Counted from the first letter of the stretch, positions 1 to 12,784 are shown. The stretch is DNA of 64,000 nt from Anaeramoeba flamelloides (GCA_027625915.1 JANTQA010000063.1:3410001-3474000), one strand, 5' to 3'. Notes: generated by a model from the sequence alone, not told the origin. Numbers and translations are program-made.

Positions 1-772
1 CACCACGATTAACTGAAAAAATATTTATTTCTTATTGTTCATGATCTTAAAGGATCGATAGGTTTGTCAACCAAAATAAAATGAAAACACAATAAAACTC
101 TTTGATCTGATCCTTGATTGAATCAAGTATCTTTTTTGTTGTTTTTTCAAAGAATGACTTTTTTTCACCTAAGCTATTTTTTGATCAAAAAAAATTATTT
201 TGTAAAAATATTTCTCAATTAACCCAAAAACCCATCAACTATTTTATCGCGATTACTTTTTAATCGCGATATTTTGGCATTTATCACGATTTTTAGGCAT
301 TTATCGCGATTTTATAGAATTATTGCGATTTGTTATATTATCACGATAATATTGAAATATCGCGATTTTCTGATATTATCGCGATTTGATAGAAATTATC
401 GCAATTTTTGTAACTTTATCGTGAATTAATCATGTTATCATCAAAACCTCTATTAATTCCAATAAAACTGATACCCACCAGAAACACTAAAAATATTTTT
501 AATTCTGATTCTTCATAAGATTAAAGATTAAGATTGAAATTTCGTTTCATTTGCAAAATAGAGTTGCACTTTATTCAACAAAGGGATTTATTAATTACAA
601 GGTAAGTGGAATCATCAATATCTCCCTTTTTTTTGTACAAATTTTCTAAAAAAAATAAAAGAAAAAAAAATATTGAATTGATTAAGTAGACAATTTCTTG
701 TTGAAAAAGCGCATGACTCATCTTTTTTTTTAAAAGAATAAAATAAACAAAACAAAAAAAAAAATCAAAAGA
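1..772. other. Intergenic left edge with a CGCGAT array
   Basis: No gene is visible here. The stretch lies downstream of the 3' end of the large ankyrin gene, which is on the minus strand. Its one notable structure is the palindrome array at 246-425, listed separately. A consensus-like GTAAGT splice-donor string occurs near 602, but I found no exon to go with it. Confidence 0.7.
246..425. repeat. Array of ~10 TATCGCGAT-like palindromes, 17-20 bp period
   Basis: The core TCGCGA, or one-base variants such as TCACGA, TTGCGA and TCGCAA, recurs with its first base pair at about 248, 265, 285, 305, 324, 342, 361, 380, 400 and 420. The spacings are therefore 17, 20, 20, 19, 18, 19, 19, 20 and 20. 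Each core is flanked by A/T, making a dyad (ATCGCGAT). CpG-rich words are rare elsewhere in this AT-rich window, so the array is striking. It could be a degenerate minisatellite, a clustered protein-binding site or a replication or segregation element; the sequence does not decide. Confidence 0.85.
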
Positions 773-3700
773 TTAATCCAATGCTTTTATTCCATCTTGA
801 ATTAAATAATAACAAATATTATGCAATACCGTTCTTCCGTGGCTGTAATCTCTGAAATTTAATTTTGATTTATTTTTAATCAAATAGTGCAATTTTTTTT
901 CAAAATTATTCTGGTCTCTACGATTAGAACAAATTAATATAGGATTTTCATTACTTTTATTGAGAAAATTAATTGATATGTTGTTTTTAATTAATAATTT
1001 AATTCTGGTATATTCGGGTTTTCGGTGTTTACACATATAATGTATAGCAGAATTATTGGTATTATTGTAATCATTTATGTTAATATTTTGTTTCAACATG
1101 AATTTAATTATTGTGTCTTCTATATAGTGTCTTTTCAGGTAAACAAGGAAGGGCGTATCACCCAAATGATTTTTTAAATTTGGATTTGCGCCGTTCTGGA
1201 TAAAGAACTGTAGCTTTTCGACACTAAGAGCATAACCTGAAATTAATAAATGCAAAGGTGTGTTTTGATAATGTTTGCAAGAATAATTGATATCTGAGCC
1301 ATGCTGTTGTAATAATTTAATAAGTTTAAAAGAATTGTTCGACGTTTTAAGGCTTTGAAAGTGTGGCGTATAAATAAAAATTTGATTGGGCTTCTTTTTG
1401 TCTATTTTGTAATTAAGTTCAGTTAATAAATAATTAATTATGGGGTAACATCCACTTTTAAGAAGAAGAAGATCAATAATGGATTTATTGGAACTGTCTT
1501 TTAAATATGGGTTTACGCCTCTTTCAACCAAATATTTAAAATCGTCCAGCCTTAACCATGAAAATCTGCAAGAAGAAAGAAGAACATTCTGCTTCGCTTG
1601 GTTTAACGCATTGATGTCGATTCCTTTATTGACCAATAAATTAAATGAGTCTCTATCAAAATCTTTTTTTACAAAGATATGGAGCAGCGTTTCCCCATTT
1701 TTAAGTTTAGTGTTAACATCAAGACCCTTAGATATTATACACTTTACAAATTCCAATGTTTCACAATTTGGGAGTTTATGGGTACGTCCAGTATAATATC
1801 CAAAACTATTAATGAGTAATGTTTCATCGAAATCCTCTTTGAGTATATTTTTTACTAATGCAAAAAACAAATCAGATTTTGCATTCAGGGGCCGAGAAAT
1901 AATATTTTTAACAACATTTGCAAACACTTTACTATATTCTGTTGGTTGGTAATTTGATAAATAATAGTTTATCAAACGCATTTTATTTTTCAATCTTAAT
2001 GAATCCTTGCGTTTGAAAAAACAATATTCAAAAACGTTCCAATTATTAATTTTATCTCTAAGCAATAAATCAGCTTTATATTTAAGAAACAAACCAAGAG
2101 CTTCTGAGGATTTGTTTCGTCGAGGTATGATAAAATAGTGGAAGGCAGTTTGCAAATTAATATCTTGTAAATTTATATCTGATCCATTTTCTAAAAATAA
2201 TTTCAAAATGTTTATTTGCTGTTTGGTAACTATATTGATTAAAAATAAATGTAAGGCCGTTTGATTTTGATTATTTTGTAGATTCAAATCAACGCCATTT
2301 TCAATAAATAATTTGATGACTTCATATTTGGGGCTTTGATTCAAATGTAAATAAGTATGTAACGTAGTTTGTTTTGAATTATCTTGTAAGTTGAGATCTG
2401 TATTTTTAATAAGAAATTCTATTAATTTTAAATATTTTAAACAGCTTTTATTATTCCTTTCCATAAAAATGTGTAAAGCAGTTAAGTTTTTTTTGTTTTT
2501 CAAATTAAAATCCAATTTTTTTTTAAATTTTTTTAGCATGGTTTTGAAAATCGTGAATAAATCTGCCTTGTGATTATTTTGATTATTTTTATTGCCGTTA
2601 ATATCATATTGTGGGGTTTTATTGCCGTTGACATTATCTTTGTATTGGCAAAGTAAATGCAAGATACTGTTTTGATGAAGTGAATCTTGTACATTAATTA
2701 AATCAGCAGAAATATTATTTACAAAATAATTAACGAGTGTAAAAATATTTTCATTTATTATTTTTGGATACTGATGATTTAAAAAAAAATGAATGATAGT
2801 TTCATTATTATACGTTTGAAGACCCAGATCGATTAACTTTTTTTTAATAATTGTTTGTAATATTTGTAAATCATTGAGATTTTTTCCAAGGTAAAAATAT
2901 GCTGGCTCGTTTTCTTTATTGGCTATATTCAAATCAAAGCCATTTCCAATTAAAAAATTTAAATATTCGATTGAAAAATCTACAATATAATTTTTTTTAA
3001 AAATTTTATGTAAAATGGTATCACCATATATATGATCTTGATAATTAATATTTATTTTTGAATTTGAATTTTGATCCATATTGTTCGAAAATTTTTCATT
3101 CGTATTAATCAATTTATTCATTTCGTCAGTTTTGTTTATAATCTTTTGTTTATTTTTATTATATTTATTTGTATTATATTTATTTAATAAATATTGTATC
3201 AATTGGTAGGGCGGATTGACAAGATCATTCAAAAAAAGTGAAGTGAAAGGAGTAATACCATACTTGTTCTCATGATTAAAGTTTGCTCCGCAATTTAAAA
3301 AAAATTCGATCATTTCAATATTTATATCTCTTCTTTGGCAAATATTATGAAATGCAGTATTCTTAAGCCGATCTTCATAATTCACATCCACCCCTGATTG
3401 TATCAAACAATTGATAGCTATTAAATTTAATTTAAATTTATTACATAAAAAATGAAGTGGCGTGCAGAATTGTTTTTTATTTTTTTTATTTGTGTTGGAG
3501 TTTGCCGATGTATTGTTGGTGCTTTTATTGTCATTAGTAGATTCATTGGTGTTACTATTGTATTGATTTTCACTAATGTTTTTGGTATTTATATTTAAAC
3601 TGCTGTTATCGGTTTTATTATCCTCACTAAGAGTATTATTATCATTTATACTTTCATTACTGTTACTATCCCTGTTGCTGTTACTGTTGTTGTTGCTGTT

Positions 3701-5136
3701 GCTATTAATATTAATGTTGTTGTTGTTGGTGTTGTTCTTGTTATTGGTGTTACTATTACTATTAGTGTCATTATTACTACTATTGATTTTAATATGGTTA
3801 TGATCAGAATTGTTTTTATTTTTATTGTCATTACTGTTGTTGAAGCATTTATTTATATTTTGTAAAAGAAAATCAAAAATTTCTTCATATTTAATTCTTT
3901 TTAGATCAGAATATTTACAAATAATTTCAAGTCCCGTTAATCCTTCATCTTTTTCTCTTTTGTTTAATTTAATTTTCCCATTATTGATTATAAATTTTAA
4001 AATTTTTGTTTTAATTTTAGTTTGTAAACAATATAGATGAAAACAATTCATTTGAGACTTGTTATTAGTTTTGCTATTCAGGTCACAACCTTTAGAAATT
4101 AAATATTGTAAAATCTTTATTGAACAATTTGGATTGGAACATATCAATTGAAGACAATTTTTTTGAAGATGATTAAATATATTTGACTCGGCTTTAAAAT
4201 CTATTAACAATTTGATGCTTTGAAAATACAACTCTTTATTTTTGAAATATTTATTCAAACACAATAAATGAAGTGCTGTTGATTTTTGTTTATTCTTTTG
4301 ATTAATGTTAATATTTGTTGAACTTAATAATAATTTCATTATTTTTAAATTTTGGTTTTTTTGATTACATATATAATGCAAAATTGTGTTTTGGTTATTG
4401 TCCAAAAGGTTTACATTTATACCATTTTGAATTAAATACTTTATGATTTCGTAATTGATGGCTTCCAGTTCCGTTGCCGTTTGTTTTTCTTTTTCTTTTT
4501 CTTTTTCTATTTTATTTTCATTTTCATTTTCTTTATGAGATTCTGTTTTTTGTTTTTTCTTCTTCAGAAAAATTTTAGAATTCTTTTTTCGGATAAACAA
4601 ATAAAATAATAAAGATTTTCCTTTTGAATCTTGATCGTTAATTTTGATCCCTTTTGAAATTAAACTTTCAATAATTCTCATTGATTTATTTTGTTGTAAA
4701 AAATATAGCATTAATGCATTTTGCCCAAAATCATTTTTCGATGTAATTTTCCCCTTATTTTCATAATAAATCTCAATTAAATTTAAAGTTAATTCGATAT
4801 TTTTCGTTTTGCTTAAGCACAGTATGTGTAGTGGTGTTAAATTTAAAATCATTTGACAATTCGTTTCAATGATTTTGGAGGTTATTAATTTTTCAATTAT
4901 TCTTAAATTTTTTATTCTTATTTGGTTTTGGTTTATTAACAAAAAGATCAGGTGCAATGAGCTAATTCCAAAATGCAGTTCAACATTTTTATGAATTTTT
5001 AACATTTCTTTTGTATGCTTTTCGGCCTTTTCTGTTTGTTTTTTTCTCTTGTTTTTGTTTTGAATTAAATTTATTTGTTTTTTTGTTAACAGATCAAAAA
5101 TACTGAAAGACAATCGTGAAGATTGTTTGGTTGTGT

Positions 5137-5172
<36 letters not shown>

Positions 5173-5683
5173 TGAAATTTTGGTTCTTCATATTCTCGTT
5201 TTCTTTTATATCTTTCTTATTTTCTGTTGATGTTTGTTGGTTGTCAACATTTTTATGTAAGGCCAAGTAGATTTTGAAAAATGAATCATTAAAATTAAAC
5301 GGAAAATTGTTTTTCAAATAAAGCCCAACACCCCGTTGGTGACCCAAAGGGCTTTCATTTAAAAATACGTTTGAACCGTTCTCAATCAAATAAAAAATAC
5401 ATTTTTCAATCTCTTTTGTTAAATGTCGCTTATAACATAGAAGATCTAATGGTGTACTTTTATTTTGTGAATCAGTTTGGAGATTTAGGTTTGCCCCAAG
5501 TGAGTGAAAGTGCTTCACTTTTTCGAGGTTTACCTTTACATGCTTAGATCCACACAACCAATGTAAGCCACTCCTAAAAGTTGAATTTGTTTGCAAATAA
5601 AAATCTTTTTCACAATATTTCTCATTTACATTATTACAATTCCACCTTTTTTTGATTTCTTCAAATTGGAAGTCATAGATCAT
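773..5683 (-). CDS. Giant ankyrin-repeat protein (1636 aa)
   Basis: This is a single uninterrupted reading frame with no introns, from an ATG at 5683 to a TAA at 773. Nearly its whole length consists of degenerate 33-residue ankyrin repeats. Their helix-loop signature ends in GADVN- or GxDxN-type turns (for example GVDVNYED, GANFNHEN, GSDINLQD), and the first helix often reads LHLLC or LHxxC instead of the usual LHxAA. Low-complexity stretches interrupt the repeats: a Thr run near residues 171-184, a Lys/Glu-rich piece near 368-400, and a long Asn/Ser stretch near 612-735. No membrane segment, signal peptide or enzymatic domain is visible. Ankyrin arrays bind proteins, so a cytosolic scaffold role is likely, but the partner is unknown. 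The start is the first ATG after an in-frame stop; an upstream coding exon cannot be excluded. Confidence 0.9.
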
Positions 5684-7875
5684 GAGGATTGGATTTTTGT
5701 TTTACTTTTTGAGGAAATACCGATCAGATTTTGGTAAGAAAATAACAAAAAATGAAAAAAAATATAAAATGTTTGAAAAAATTGAGAATAAAAAGTTTTC
5801 GAAACTGTTTGACTTAATTTTTGATTCAATTTGAAAAACAACTTTCAAAATTTTTCCTAACCGTTTTTTTAAAATTATTGGAGAGTATCCAAAACTGAAT
5901 AATAATATCAATAAATTGAAATTTAATAAACTAAAAACAACCTTAATGGAGTATTACGTTTTGGGTTGGCAGTGTGTCAGTTTATTTCATTATTTTGCTC
6001 TCTCTTACAAATTTTGTACAGGTGATTAAACATTGTGAAAAATGAGTTTCAAAAGATTCAAATCAAATTGTTTTTATTTATTTTGATTCCAAAGTCTCCT
6101 CAAGTATGATATGAAGCTATGGTATGGTGATTTACTTTTCAAAAAGAATTTTCATTAGTTAAAAATTGTTGTAAATAAGCGCTTTCGAAGTTTAAAGTAA
6201 AAAAAACAAAAAAAAAAATACAATTATTGAGGGAGTATGTACATTTTACCAATTTTGAATGCCACAGTTTATTTGAAACTGAGAAAACAAAACCATTTCT
6301 TTAACCAAATACCTGGACATTTTAATAAATAGGAGAGTTTGTCAGATATTCAAGTGATTTAAATTTACATACCAATTTCCAAAATGGAAAACAAAAAAAA
6401 ATAAAAAATTGAACAGGAAAAAATAAATAAAAATCATTTATTTCTTGATCTTATCTGTAACATTTGATACAATTACTTCTTCTTTATTTGAGTTTATTTT
6501 TAATTCTTGTAAAGAAAAACTTTTGTTTGGAAAATTTTTGATTTATAAATTAAAATCTTGTAAAAAATACAGAACATGAAAATAATCCCTGATAAGATTT
6601 TTAATTGTGAATATTTAGGGAAAAGATTATTTGGAAAAAAAAAAGATCTTCGAAAAGATATAAAATCATAAAGAAAATTGATACTCTGTAAGGTCATTTA
6701 AAATAACTTAAATTATCAGCAAAAAAATGTTTTTATAACTTTTTTTCAGTGAAAGTTCAATAATAAAAAATCTATAATAACCTTTTCAAAAATTATGATT
6801 CAGTTTTAAATAGTATTTATGGGTTTTATTTTTTTTAATTTTTAAAATATCTAGTTTTTTTATGTTTGAATGACATTAAAGTCAATTATACTTCATATTT
6901 AATTATTAGTTGTTTTTAAATACATCTGGGGTTATTTTTTTTTTTTCAATTTATTATTTCAGGTTAGTAACAATTGTTCAAATGGGGTTTATATTATTAA
7001 ATTTCAAATTCGGTAAAAATAAATTTTTTCATATTTTTGGAGAGTTTCTTGAATATTTTCATCAAAATGAATTTTTTTTTATAATTTTTACTGATTGTGG
7101 AAAGAAAAAAATTAAACCTCTAAATTTTGTTATTAGTTATATTGTAAGACCTAAATTATAAAAAAATTAAAATGCTGAAAAGATCAATAAGCCAAATTTC
7201 AAAATTAGGGGCAAAATGTTTTATTATTATCATTTTTTTCGTTTTTTCATTTGACTGTCAAAAAAAAAAAAAATGATTATTCAATATTTATATTTATTAA
7301 TATATATTTGTTATTATCTCTGAAACACTTTATTAAAATACATTATTATTCAAAAAAAAAATCAATTCAACAAATTTTTTTCTAATGAAAAATCTGCACC
7401 TATTTTTGCAATTTAGCTTACTAAATATTTTTAAAAATTTGCTTAAAAATAATTTTAACAACCAAGGTTCAGTGGAAAATTTTTTCAACTTAAAACAAGT
7501 TACAAAAGTCTAAATGATTTCTTAATTATTGTTTTTTTTTTTGCCAAAATTCCGTAACAAGCCACCAAAACCACTTAAACCTGCCCTAACGTACCTTAAA
7601 CTACCCAAAAAGTGGAGTTTTAGATACATACAGTCAATATATTTAATAGAAGCGATTGTTTTGAAAATAATGTGAATTTGACTTATTTTGAAAAAATATA
7701 CTTTCCCAGGAATTAATTTCATCCCTTCAAAATAAATCAAAATAAAGATTAAAAAATAAAAAATAAAAAAAAATATGAATTTTAATTCTTTCACAAAATA
7801 TTTATTGCAAACAAAAAAGAAAAAAAAATCGTAGATTTAAAAAACACATGTATATAATTAAAATTTAAATAATAT
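5684..7875. other. Intergenic region, no convincing gene
   Basis: This AT-rich spacer lies between two minus-strand genes and should include the promoter of the large ankyrin gene. Near 5946-6020 there is a slightly GC-richer patch where either strand could carry a very short exon; neither could be tied to a gene. At 6571-6640 there is a lone end related to the inverted-repeat element M (see 12785-13285). At 7545-7600 is a GC-richer patch with GTACGTT/GGGCAGG words resembling the centre of the palindrome at 27.2 kb. Confidence 0.55.
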
Positions 7876-10125
7876 TTATATATTATTTAATTTAATTATT
7901 GTTGGAGGGTATGAACCAGCGATTTCAAGTATTTCTAAAAATACAAAAATTCTTTTATCTTGGAAATTTGTTTGTAAATGCATTGATTTAATGATTGTCT
8001 CAATCTTAATTGAACACAATTGATAAGCATCATTTAAAGATTTTGCAGAAATAAAGAAATCAATTTTATTGGTAAAATTTTTAAAACGGTAATAAGAAAT
8101 TGAATGGAAAATTTTCATTGACTCGCGAAATAAATTTGGAATTGAACCTGACAAATTTTTACTTTCTAATACTATTCTATTAATTGTGTTAACTAAGGTA
8201 TCTATCCAAAGATCCTTTTGGCTTTCTGTTTGGCATTTAATTATTGCATACCAATTTAAAGTAATGATTTTAAATTTTAAAGAATTTGATATATTAACTA
8301 CCCAACAAGAAATTAATGGCGATCTTGTCACATATTTTAATTTTTTTTCTTTTTCCTTTCCTTTCTCTTCCACTTTCTCCTTCCCCTTTTCTTTTCCCTT
8401 CCCCTTTTCATATTCAGTATTTTCCTTATCAATATTGATATCAATATCAATATTAGTTTCATTGTTGTTTTCTTTTTCTTTTTTTATTTCCTTATTGATA
8501 CCAATTCCATAATTATTCTCATCATCCCCATCATCATCGTCATCATTATTTCTATTTAAAGTTAAAATAATTTGATCATTAAATAAAATTATTTTACCTT
8601 TTTGAAAGTTATTATTATTATTATCATTTTTATTATTATTATTACCATCTTGGTTATTTTCATTTTTTTTAAAATTAATAATAAATTCAAAACTTTCTTC
8701 AAGTAAAAAATAACGATTAATTTGAAAAATTTTTTTAGAATAATCTTTTGTTGTTAACATATATTTATTATTATTATCATTTATTTTCGTTTTCTTGTAA
8801 TTTTTTTTTTGATCATAATCATTATTATTGTTCTGAATCAAATCCAATTTTTTTTTTTTATTTCTAAAAGATAATAATGAATTAATTCTATAAAGTTGAA
8901 TTAAGCTTTGTTGAATTAATTTTTGTTTTTTTTGGAAATTATTGTATTTATTCACAATGCCATAAAAAATTTTTGATTTTAAAAATTCAGAATTTGAATT
9001 TTTATAAATTTCGTAGCAATGCTCTAAATATTTATTGCATCTTTCAATTGGCACCAATAATAGGGAAAATAAAGTTTTGCCAGAGGACCCCAATTCTCTA
9101 TTTGTGGCCTTAATAAATCTATCAAATTTATTTGATTTTTTACAACAATCTTTTAATAATTTCAAATTGTTATCTAAAGAAGATGCATAAACTGAATGGA
9201 TTTTTAATGTGAATGGCAATTGCTTTAAAAAGTTTATAAAATGTAATGAAAAAATATTTTTTTTAAAAAAATTTAAATGTTGGGTTGAATTATTATAAAG
9301 TTGTTGAATATTCGAAAAAATTTGTTTGATTGTTTGCTGTGAAATTTCAATTGTTTTTTTTTTTTTAGAGATACTATTAAAATAGTTTAATAAGGGTTTT
9401 TTATATTTAATTAATATGGTTTTTAAAATGGAATTGTATCCCTTCTCAGTTCTGATCCATTCTTGAAAGATTTTTTTTTTTAAATATTCCCTGAGTAGCA
9501 TATATCCCAAATCATCAAACCCGTTGCGGAATGCCAAAAAATAAGGATTCTCCTTTTGTTTAAAATTTAAAATGTCTGCGCCATGCCGCAATAACAACGT
9601 TGTGATCCTTTTATGTCCTTTCATTGCTGATTGCTGGATTGGGTAATGCCCACTTACACCTCTTTTATTCACAATGCATCCCGCGTCTAACAACAATTTT
9701 ACGCATTTGACATGCCCATTGCTAGCGCCAACAGATAATAACTTTGGGTGGATTTTCGCTCCTTTATTTATTAAAATCCTTACAGATCGTAAATGACCAT
9801 TTTCAATTGCAAATTGTAACGGTGTTTTATTTTCATCGTTTGTTTTATTAATATCCGAATTATATTTTAATAATAATTCAACACACGCAGTTCTTCCAAA
9901 GCATGCAGCAATATGTAAGGGGGTTTCTCCACGATTATCCGTATAATTCGAGCTCACACCATAACTTAGCAATGTGCCCAAGCATTCAATATACCCCTTT
10001 TGTGCAGATACGTGAATAGGACCAATTTGGTTTCGTGGGCAATTCAATATGATCCCTTTTTCAACCAAGTCAATAATTGAATCTGCATCATTATTTAATG
10101 CACAATTATATATTTTTAATAGATC
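7876..10125 (-). CDS. Ankyrin-DH-PH Rho guanine-nucleotide exchange factor
   Basis: The open frame runs from about 10182 down to TAA at 7876, and clear ankyrin coding begins by about 10125. Residues are counted here from 10068. Canonical ankyrin repeats occupy roughly 1-190 (motif TPLHIAACFGRTACVELLL). A DH (RhoGEF) domain follows from about 203 to 370: it opens with EWIRTEKGYNSIL and contains the conserved helix LLVPIERCNKYLEHC. A PH domain spans about 445-640 (GKIILFNDQIILT; ending TESQKDLWIDTLVNTI). It is split by an Asn/Asp- and Lys/Glu-rich loop near 503-563. Proteins of this type exchange GDP for GTP on Rho/Rac GTPases at membranes and control actin. There is no in-frame ATG between the upstream stop (about 10183) and the first repeat, only an AAT/AAC microsatellite. 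The true start is therefore in an unseen 5' exon, or the microsatellite has shifted the frame. Confidence 0.85.
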   Translation of the reverse strand, partial: DLLKIYNCALNNDADSIIDLVEKGIILNCPRNQIGPIHVSAQKGYIECLGTLLSYGVSSNYTDNRGETPLHIAACFGRTACVELLLKYNSDINKTNDENKTPLQFAIENGHLRSVRILINKGAKIHPKLLSVGASNGHVKCVKLLLDAGCIVNKRGVSGHYPIQQSAMKGHKRITTLLLRHGADILNFKQKENPYFLAFRNGFDDLGYMLLREYLKKKIFQEWIRTEKGYNSILKTILIKYKKPLLNYFNSISKKKKTIEISQQTIKQIFSNIQQLYNNSTQHLNFFKKNIFSLHFINFLKQLPFTLKIHSVYASSLDNNLKLLKDCCKKSNKFDRFIKATNRELGSSGKTLFSLLLVPIERCNKYLEHCYEIYKNSNSEFLKSKIFYGIVNKYNNFQKKQKLIQQSLIQLYRINSLLSFRNKKKKLDLIQNNNNDYDQKKNYKKTKINDNNNKYMLTTKDYSKKIFQINRYFLLEESFEFIINFKKNENNQDGNNNNKNDNNNNNFQKGKIILFNDQIILTLNRNNDDDDDGDDENNYGIGINKEIKKEKENNNETNIDIDINIDKENTEYEKGKGKEKGKEKVEEKGKEKEKKLKYVTRSPLISCWVVNISNSLKFKIITLNWYAIIKCQTESQKDLWIDTLVNTINRIVLESKNLSGSIPNLFRESMKIFHSISYYRFKNFTNKIDFFISAKSLNDAYQLCSIKIETIIKSMHLQTNFQDKRIFVFLEILEIAGSYPPTIIKLNNI

Positions 10126-10340
10126 TTTTTTACTTTTTAAATTATTATTATTATTATTGTTGTTGTTGTTGTTAATATTATATTATTATTATTATTATTA
10201 TTATTATATTAGAAGTGGTAGTATTAGTATCGGTATTCACATTTGGAATCGTATTCGTATTTGGAAATATAAATTTTTAATTAAAAACCCAAATCGGTTG
10301 TAAAAAAAAAAAAAAAAAAAAGCTAAAAAAAGCTGATATA

Positions 10341-10564
10341 CTATTTGTTGTCAAATAAATGGAACAAAATTTTCATTCAGCTTTCCCATAATTATATTTT
10401 TAAATCAGGTAACTTTTCAAATTTTTCATTCAAAAAATCAACTTTAATTATTCATTTTCCTTTTATAATTGGGGACTCTGGTGAATTTGTTTTAATTCTT
10501 TGGTATGAGATTTTTTAAGGAAAGCCAAATGAAAATTTTGATCTTTTTATTTTACAATTAACAG
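10341..10564. mobile_element. MITE family A, copy 1
   Basis: This is a 224-bp element with about 47-bp terminal inverted repeats. The left end starts CTATTTGTTGTCAAATAAAT; the right end is its near reverse complement. Both arms share CAAAATTTTCATT followed by GGCTTTCC or AGCTTTCC. It is flanked by TA on both sides. It has no coding capacity. The TA duplication and short length suggest a non-autonomous Tc1/mariner-like element. It lies just upstream of the RhoGEF coding region. Confidence 0.8.
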
Positions 10565-12784
10565 TATTCGTATTCACAAAAAATATTTGCTTTTTTGTTT
10601 GATAATTCAAAAAAATATTTTTTTTAGAATACTTTGTGTATTTGTTTGTCAATAATGTTATATTTAAAAGGAAATTGTTCAGAAGATTTAATAATTAGTT
10701 GTTATTGAATACTGAAGAATTTTTTTTTTTTTTTAATTTAGTATTTTAGGTGAGTCACATTTTTTGAAATCAAGTTTCGTTTCTCTGAATATTTGTGAAA
10801 ATAAGTTCACTATTGCCTTTGTCAAAAAAAAAGAAAAAAAAACTGAAATTTTTTGAAATTTTTTGAAATTTTTTGACATTTTAAATTTAGATTTTCGTTT
10901 AATAGTTGAAATTTTGGGAGCAATATTTCAGAGACTATTTTTCATTTTTTTTCTTTTTTTTTTCATACAATTTTTCATGTTGATTACTATTAATAATTAT
11001 ATAAATATGAAACTTCCCTTAATTTAGCTGTTTGTTCCTATTTAAATAATTTCATGATTATATGTCCTTAATATTAAAAAGCACTATTTTTTTCTGATTA
11101 ATATTTTTCGAAATCTAGTTTATAACTTAATTCAATTAACCACTCTGATAAATTTTTTTTAGAATAAAAACACTCTCAACTTTTGAATATCGAAAATATT
11201 TTTTGAAATTAATGTGCACTTTTTTATTTTTTTTTGAAAAATTGGGGTTCGAGAAAAGCTTGAAATCAAAGAATAAGTTAATATATTAAATTAGAATGGT
11301 TTTCCAGAAAGTTTATCCTTTTAGTTGAACTTTTTTTTAATTTTACCATTTAAAACTAAAAAAAACATTTGAAGACCAAATTAGTGCCTTTTGTGAAAAG
11401 AAAATTCCACATAATTTAGAATTTATTTTTGTAAATGAGTTAAAACAAGATAGTGTATCTAAAAATATACATAATTTCAAGTGTGAATTCAATGATTTTG
11501 GCAAAACATGTTTTCAAGAAAAAGTTAAATTGAAACTTTATTTATTTTTATTTTATCATTTAGTTTTTTTAATTGTTTTAATGGAAAGTATTTGACCAGT
11601 TTTTCATTTTTAGTGTTTTTTGGGTCGTAGGGACATATTAATAAAAAAATTGTAATTTTTTTTTTATATATATTTTTAATAAATATTAAATCAAGAGAAA
11701 AATGAAATTCATTTCTTTAGGTCAAAATTAAAAGTTTAATATGATAAACTTTCTAAAACTTTTTTTTAAACAATAGGTAATACTTGAACAAACAAACAAA
11801 AAAAAAAAATTGCAAAATAATTTAATTTATTACATTAAAATTAAACAAGTAAAAAATTTTTTAATAGATAAAGTAATTCAGCCTAAATTTAAATAAAAAA
11901 TAAAAAATAACTTTCAAATGTTATTCAAAGATAATAAAACAATCTTCGAAAACAGAAAAAAAAAATTTTGAATTTTGTTATTCGTAAAAATTTGAATAAT
12001 ATATTAGTAAATTATGAATTTTTTTAATCTAAATTAACCCAGATCTTGAAAAATAATTTTTGATATATCGTCTCTTATCCAATAATCTTGTTTATTTTAT
12101 GTCTAGATTTTAAAAAGTCCAAAATTAAAAAATAGTAAAAATTAAAAAAAAAAATCAAATAATAATCTGACTCGAAGTATTGACTAAATTATTTAAATTT
12201 GAAAAAAAATTCTTGTTGAAAAAATTTTTCAATTTTACAATGAAAAAAAATATTATTTTTTATTAAATTTTAATTTATATTTGTTTTTATTTTAAAATTT
12301 TTTTGAATCAAATATAGATAGATATTGCTATTAAATGTTAATCAATAGATAAAACAAATTTTCTATGTGATGTTAAAATATCTTTTGTAATATATAAATT
12401 ATTTAATCAAGTATTGTAGGCAATATTGGGGTGTAAAGGGACCCAAAAAAAAAAATTTCCAGAAAGGTTTGATGTGTTTTAATCATTAAAACTAAGAAGT
12501 TTTTGATGTCTAGACAAACTTTTCAAAAATTTTGATGGAAAAATAATAAAATCAAAATAACCAAGAAAATTTTTTCAAATGTTGAAAAATTTTTTTCAAG
12601 TTATTTTTATAATATAGGTAACTATACAATTTTTAATTATAAATTTTTCTTTCTAAGATAATTTTTTCTAAATTCTATATCTTCGAATCCTTTGATAACA
12701 ATTGACATTAAAAAATTTATTTTGAAGGCAATTAGTATATTTGGGGTTCTAAGGGATATATAAATAATGGTAAAAAAAATAACC
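10565..12784. other. Intergenic, repeat-bearing, no gene seen
   Basis: This stretch is strongly AT-rich with no open frame showing coding character on either strand. It holds the left copy of dispersed repeat N (11214-11640). Otherwise it is featureless homopolymer-rich DNA. A first exon for the neighbouring RhoGEF gene could hide here, but I could not identify one. Confidence 0.5.
11214..11640 (+). repeat. Dispersed repeat N, copy 1
   Basis: These 427 bp have a clear inverted counterpart at 61898-62322. The shared part starts at GTGCAC and ends at the words GGGTCGTAGGGACATAT and TTCGTAGGGACATAT. Similarity stops abruptly at both ends. No terminal inverted repeats and no open frame were found, so the class is unknown. 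Confidence 0.75.

Noticed and set aside
3576-3831. Leu/Ile-rich ORFs on either strand in the Asn-rich part of the large ankyrin gene
   Set aside because: They are other-frame readings of the AAT/AAC low-complexity coding tract.
8186-8512. Phe/Ser-rich plus-strand ORF
   Set aside because: It is the complement of the Lys/Glu-rich PH-domain insert of the RhoGEF gene.
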